A DNA stretch of 64,000 nucleotides, from the NCBI RefSeq assembly GCF_031846445.1, contig NZ_JAVRHR010000006.1, positions 1 to 64,000 of the forward strand. Direction: 5' to 3'. Below the pieces are notes generated by a model. The model saw only the letters and a program-made list of their open reading frames with translations. It was not told where the DNA came from and searched no databases. The position numbers and the translations under genes are program-made. Positions 62,190 through 64,000 of the stretch are shown here, piece after piece. Source of the DNA: Croceitalea rosinachiae. Its GTDB lineage: Bacteria; Bacteroidota; Bacteroidia; Flavobacteriales; Flavobacteriaceae. Within the stretch, counting starts at the first letter, position 1. Each line of letters starts with the position of its first letter.

Positions 62190-63363
62190 CCATTGTAGTT
62201 TCGATAAATTTGTAAATAGTTCCATCAAAGGCACAAACATAAAGTTCGTTAGAACTATCTGTACCAAATGATGCGATGCTTAATCTTGATTCTAACAATA
62301 ATTCATTTTCACTTCCATCAGCTGCTAAAGACCAAATACGTCCACTTACAAAATCGCCATAAATATATTTTCCTTCCAATGAACCAACTTCACTGCCTCT
62401 ATACACATAACCACCGGTAATAGAACGGTCTCCATTATTTTGGTTATACTCAAAAATTGGAGCTATCAAACCGGCAGCATCACAATCACCGAAAAAACAA
62501 GAAGTCCCCTCAAACAATTTCCAGCCATAATTACCTCCTTTAATCACAATATCAATTTCTTCCAATTCATTTTGACCTACATCAGCTGTCCAAAGTATGC
62601 CAGTTTGTGTATCAAAACTCATTCGCCAGGGATTTCGAAATCCATAGGCGTAAATTTCATCTCTGATATCACTATCATTTACAAAGGGATTATCACTAGG
62701 AATACTATAGTTTGATCCGGTATCCGTATTATCCACATCAATTCGTAGAATATTTCCTAAAAGATTAGTCCTATTCTGAGCATTGTTCTGAGGGTCGCCA
62801 CCTCCTCCTCCATCTCCAGAAGCAATATACAGATAACCATCTGGTCCGAAAGCAATTTGTCCACCATTATGATTGGTTTCAGGTTGTGGTATTTCTAAAA
62901 GCACTAATTCACTGCTGGCATCCGCTACGTTAGCATCAGCTGAAACTGAAAATCTAGAAATCACAGATAGGCCTTCTGAAGGAGTATAACACACATAGAA
63001 ATATCCGTTAGATTGATAATTCGGGTGAAATGCCATTCCTAAAAGACCTTGCTCACCTGAAGTCGAAATATTAGAAAGATTTAGATAATTAATGGAAGAT
63101 GTAACGTTTACATCATTTTCAAAAACAACAATGCGCCCACCTTTTTCAACGACAAATATTCTATTGGTACCATCATCAGGAGATTGTAAATCTAGGGGCT
63201 GACTAAATGAGAGGCCGGTAAAAGCATTGACTGAAGAAACCGAAAGCGTATTATTCGGCTCATCATCATTGTTTTCCTCAATACGTTCAAAGTCAGTATC
63301 TTTTGTATCGCAGGATATTGCACATAGCAAACACAACGCACAAAGAAATTTAAAAGTTTTCAT
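62179..63363 (-). CDS. PQQ-dependent sugar dehydrogenase-like lipoprotein
   Basis: 394 aa. A lipoprotein signal ends at C19 (CAISC). The rest is a six-bladed GSDH propeller with GLLGMAFHPNY, NHNGGQIAFGPDGYLYIASGDG, AYGFRNPWRMSFD and YGWKLFEG, the usual places of PQQ and calcium binding in soluble glucose dehydrogenase. It may oxidise an aldose at the envelope; the PQQ-binding residues were not checked one by one. The same propeller family forms the N-terminus of the giant protein at 6318-14672. Confidence 0.9.
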   Translation of the reverse strand: MKTFKFLCALCLLCAISCDTKDTDFERIEENNDDEPNNTLSVSSVNAFTGLSFSQPLDLQSPDDGTNRIFVVEKGGRIVVFENDVNVTSSINYLNLSNISTSGEQGLLGMAFHPNYQSNGYFYVCYTPSEGLSVISRFSVSADANVADASSELVLLEIPQPETNHNGGQIAFGPDGYLYIASGDGGGGGDPQNNAQNRTNLLGNILRIDVDNTDTGSNYSIPSDNPFVNDSDIRDEIYAYGFRNPWRMSFDTQTGILWTADVGQNELEEIDIVIKGGNYGWKLFEGTSCFFGDCDAAGLIAPIFEYNQNNGDRSITGGYVYRGSEVGSLEGKYIYGDFVSGRIWSLAADGSENELLLESRLSIASFGTDSSNELYVCAFDGTIYKFIETTMVNQ

Positions 63364-63418
63364 AGAAGCGGGGGTTTACTATATGTACGAAAGAAAAAAC
63401 CCGAACGGATTTTAACCA

Positions 63419-63829
63419 CTAAAAACTGGCAATAGCCAAATCGTAGCTTTGAAGACCAAAACCTAGAATTACTCCTTGAGCTCCAGAAGAAATATAGGAA
63501 TGGTGACGAAATTCTTCTCTTTTAAAAGTATTTGAAATATGAACTTCAACTACTGGGGTATTTATAGCTTTGACAGCATCACCTATACCTACTGATGTAT
63601 GGGTATACGAAGCTGCATTCAAAACAATACCATCATATGAAAAACCAACTTCTTGAAGTTTATCAATGATTTCTCCTTCAATATTAGATTGAAAATACTC
63701 TAATTCTAAGTTTTTAAACTTACTACGAAGTTCTAGAAAGTAATCTTCAAAGGTGGTGTCACCATAGACTTCTGGTTCTCGTTTACCTAACAGATTCAAA
63801 TTAGGTCCATTAATAATGATTATTCTCAT
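63419..63829 (-). CDS. aroQ: Type II 3-dehydroquinate dehydratase
   Basis: 136 aa. Full set of family motifs: INGPNLNLLGKREPEVYG, YFQSNIEGEIID, LNAASYTHTSVGIGDA and VVEVHISN. It catalyses the third step of the shikimate pathway as a dodecamer. It stands downstream of a bidirectional terminator and is monocistronic in this window. Confidence 0.97.
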   Translation of the reverse strand: MRIIIINGPNLNLLGKREPEVYGDTTFEDYFLELRSKFKNLELEYFQSNIEGEIIDKLQEVGFSYDGIVLNAASYTHTSVGIGDAVKAINTPVVEVHISNTFKREEFRHHSYISSGAQGVILGFGLQSYDLAIASF

Positions 63830-63862
63830 TTGATAAAAGTAATGATAATTTTAGGGCACAAA

Positions 63863-63888
63863 AAAACGGAAACTTGAGTTTCCGTTTT
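63863..63888. terminator. Bidirectional terminator upstream of aroQ
   Basis: AAAACGGAAAC-TTGA-GTTTCCGTTTT, an 11-bp perfect stem with A and T runs on both sides. It ends the outer-membrane barrel gene on the minus strand. Confidence 0.85.
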
Positions 63889-63910
63889 AATTTTTTTTAA
63901 TTAAGCTGTT

Positions 63911-64000
63911 TTAATCAAATCTATAACCTACACCGGCGGTTAAAGTATTTATATTTCCTCCCTCTAAATCTCTTAAGATTTCAAAAGCGTATCTGGCCTC
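63911..64000 (-). CDS. C-terminus of an outer-membrane beta-barrel protein (5' part outside window)
   Basis: The frame reads EARYAFEILRDL, then EGGNINTLTAGVGYRFD and a stop at 63911-63913. The last residues GVGYRFD form the aromatic-ending final strand typical of outer-membrane barrels. Nothing more can be said about the family. Confidence 0.6.
   Translation of the reverse strand, partial: EARYAFEILRDLEGGNINTLTAGVGYRFD

Overview
The window is a chromosomal segment of a marine-type member of the Flavobacteriaceae (Bacteroidota). Several features point there: AT-rich DNA, Bacteroidota-type promoters (TTTG then TAnnTTTG), weak or absent Shine-Dalgarno sites, lipoproteins and secreted proteins built from malectin/PKD/HYR/DUF5011 modules, and family markers (DUF3822, DUF4126, head-GIN, DUF4097, a tau/gamma subunit without zinc module). 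About 52 protein genes and one RNA gene (RNase P RNA) can be supported. I see no tRNA, rRNA, insertion sequence, prophage or CRISPR array.

Layout. 1-14672 (minus strand): two giant secreted multidomain genes in one operon. The upstream one (2784 aa) begins with a sugar-dehydrogenase-like propeller and ends in a type I dockerin. The downstream one (over 2100 aa, running off the left edge) begins with a cohesin-like domain and has a second one further in. 15.4-21.1 kb: a small secreted protein, a PlsC-type acyltransferase, a kdnB-HAD phosphatase-kdsB block for Kdo or 8-amino-Kdo activation, DUF4126 and a RecD2-like helicase. 21.2-25.4 kb (plus): a pilin-like protein, DUF3822, rsmD and dnaX, with rnpB on the opposite strand between the last two. 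25.4-32.1 kb (minus): a complete, tightly overlapping eboABCDEF operon followed by a TMEM220-family gene. 32.2-37 kb: miaE, ppk1, sixA-like, pdxH, rnz. 37.1-40.2 kb (plus): a LytTR membrane regulator, a secreted protein and an M28 peptidase lipoprotein, apparently interrupting an rnz-STAS-pyrB-pyrR block. 40.5-48.2 kb: STAS-like, pyrB, pyrR, rpsA, a BON/LysM protein, cmk, lon. 48.4-51.3 kb (plus): ECF sigma factor, anti-sigma factor and two repeat-rich beta-helix proteins in one operon. 51.4-58.1 kb (minus): MFS exporter, M48 lipoprotein, GH31 alpha-glucosidase, glgB. 58.2-62.2 kb (plus): collagen-like lipoprotein, tandem msrB genes, DinB-like protein, lpdA, DUF3817. 62.2-64 kb (minus): PQQ-type sugar dehydrogenase lipoprotein, aroQ, and the last codons of an outer-membrane barrel gene.

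Most unusual content. (i) The ebo operon is a conserved but biochemically poorly understood system: a sugar-phosphate cyclase, a UbiA prenyltransferase, a TatD-like hydrolase, a TIM-barrel protein and a phosphodiesterase-fold protein with altered metal ligands. It suggests synthesis and export of a lipid-linked cyclitol-like product. (ii) The dockerin and cohesin giants in one operon suggest a non-cellulosomal cell-surface scaffold. (iii) The 2784-aa protein carries three diverged copies of a module of about 300 residues that I cannot assign to a named family.
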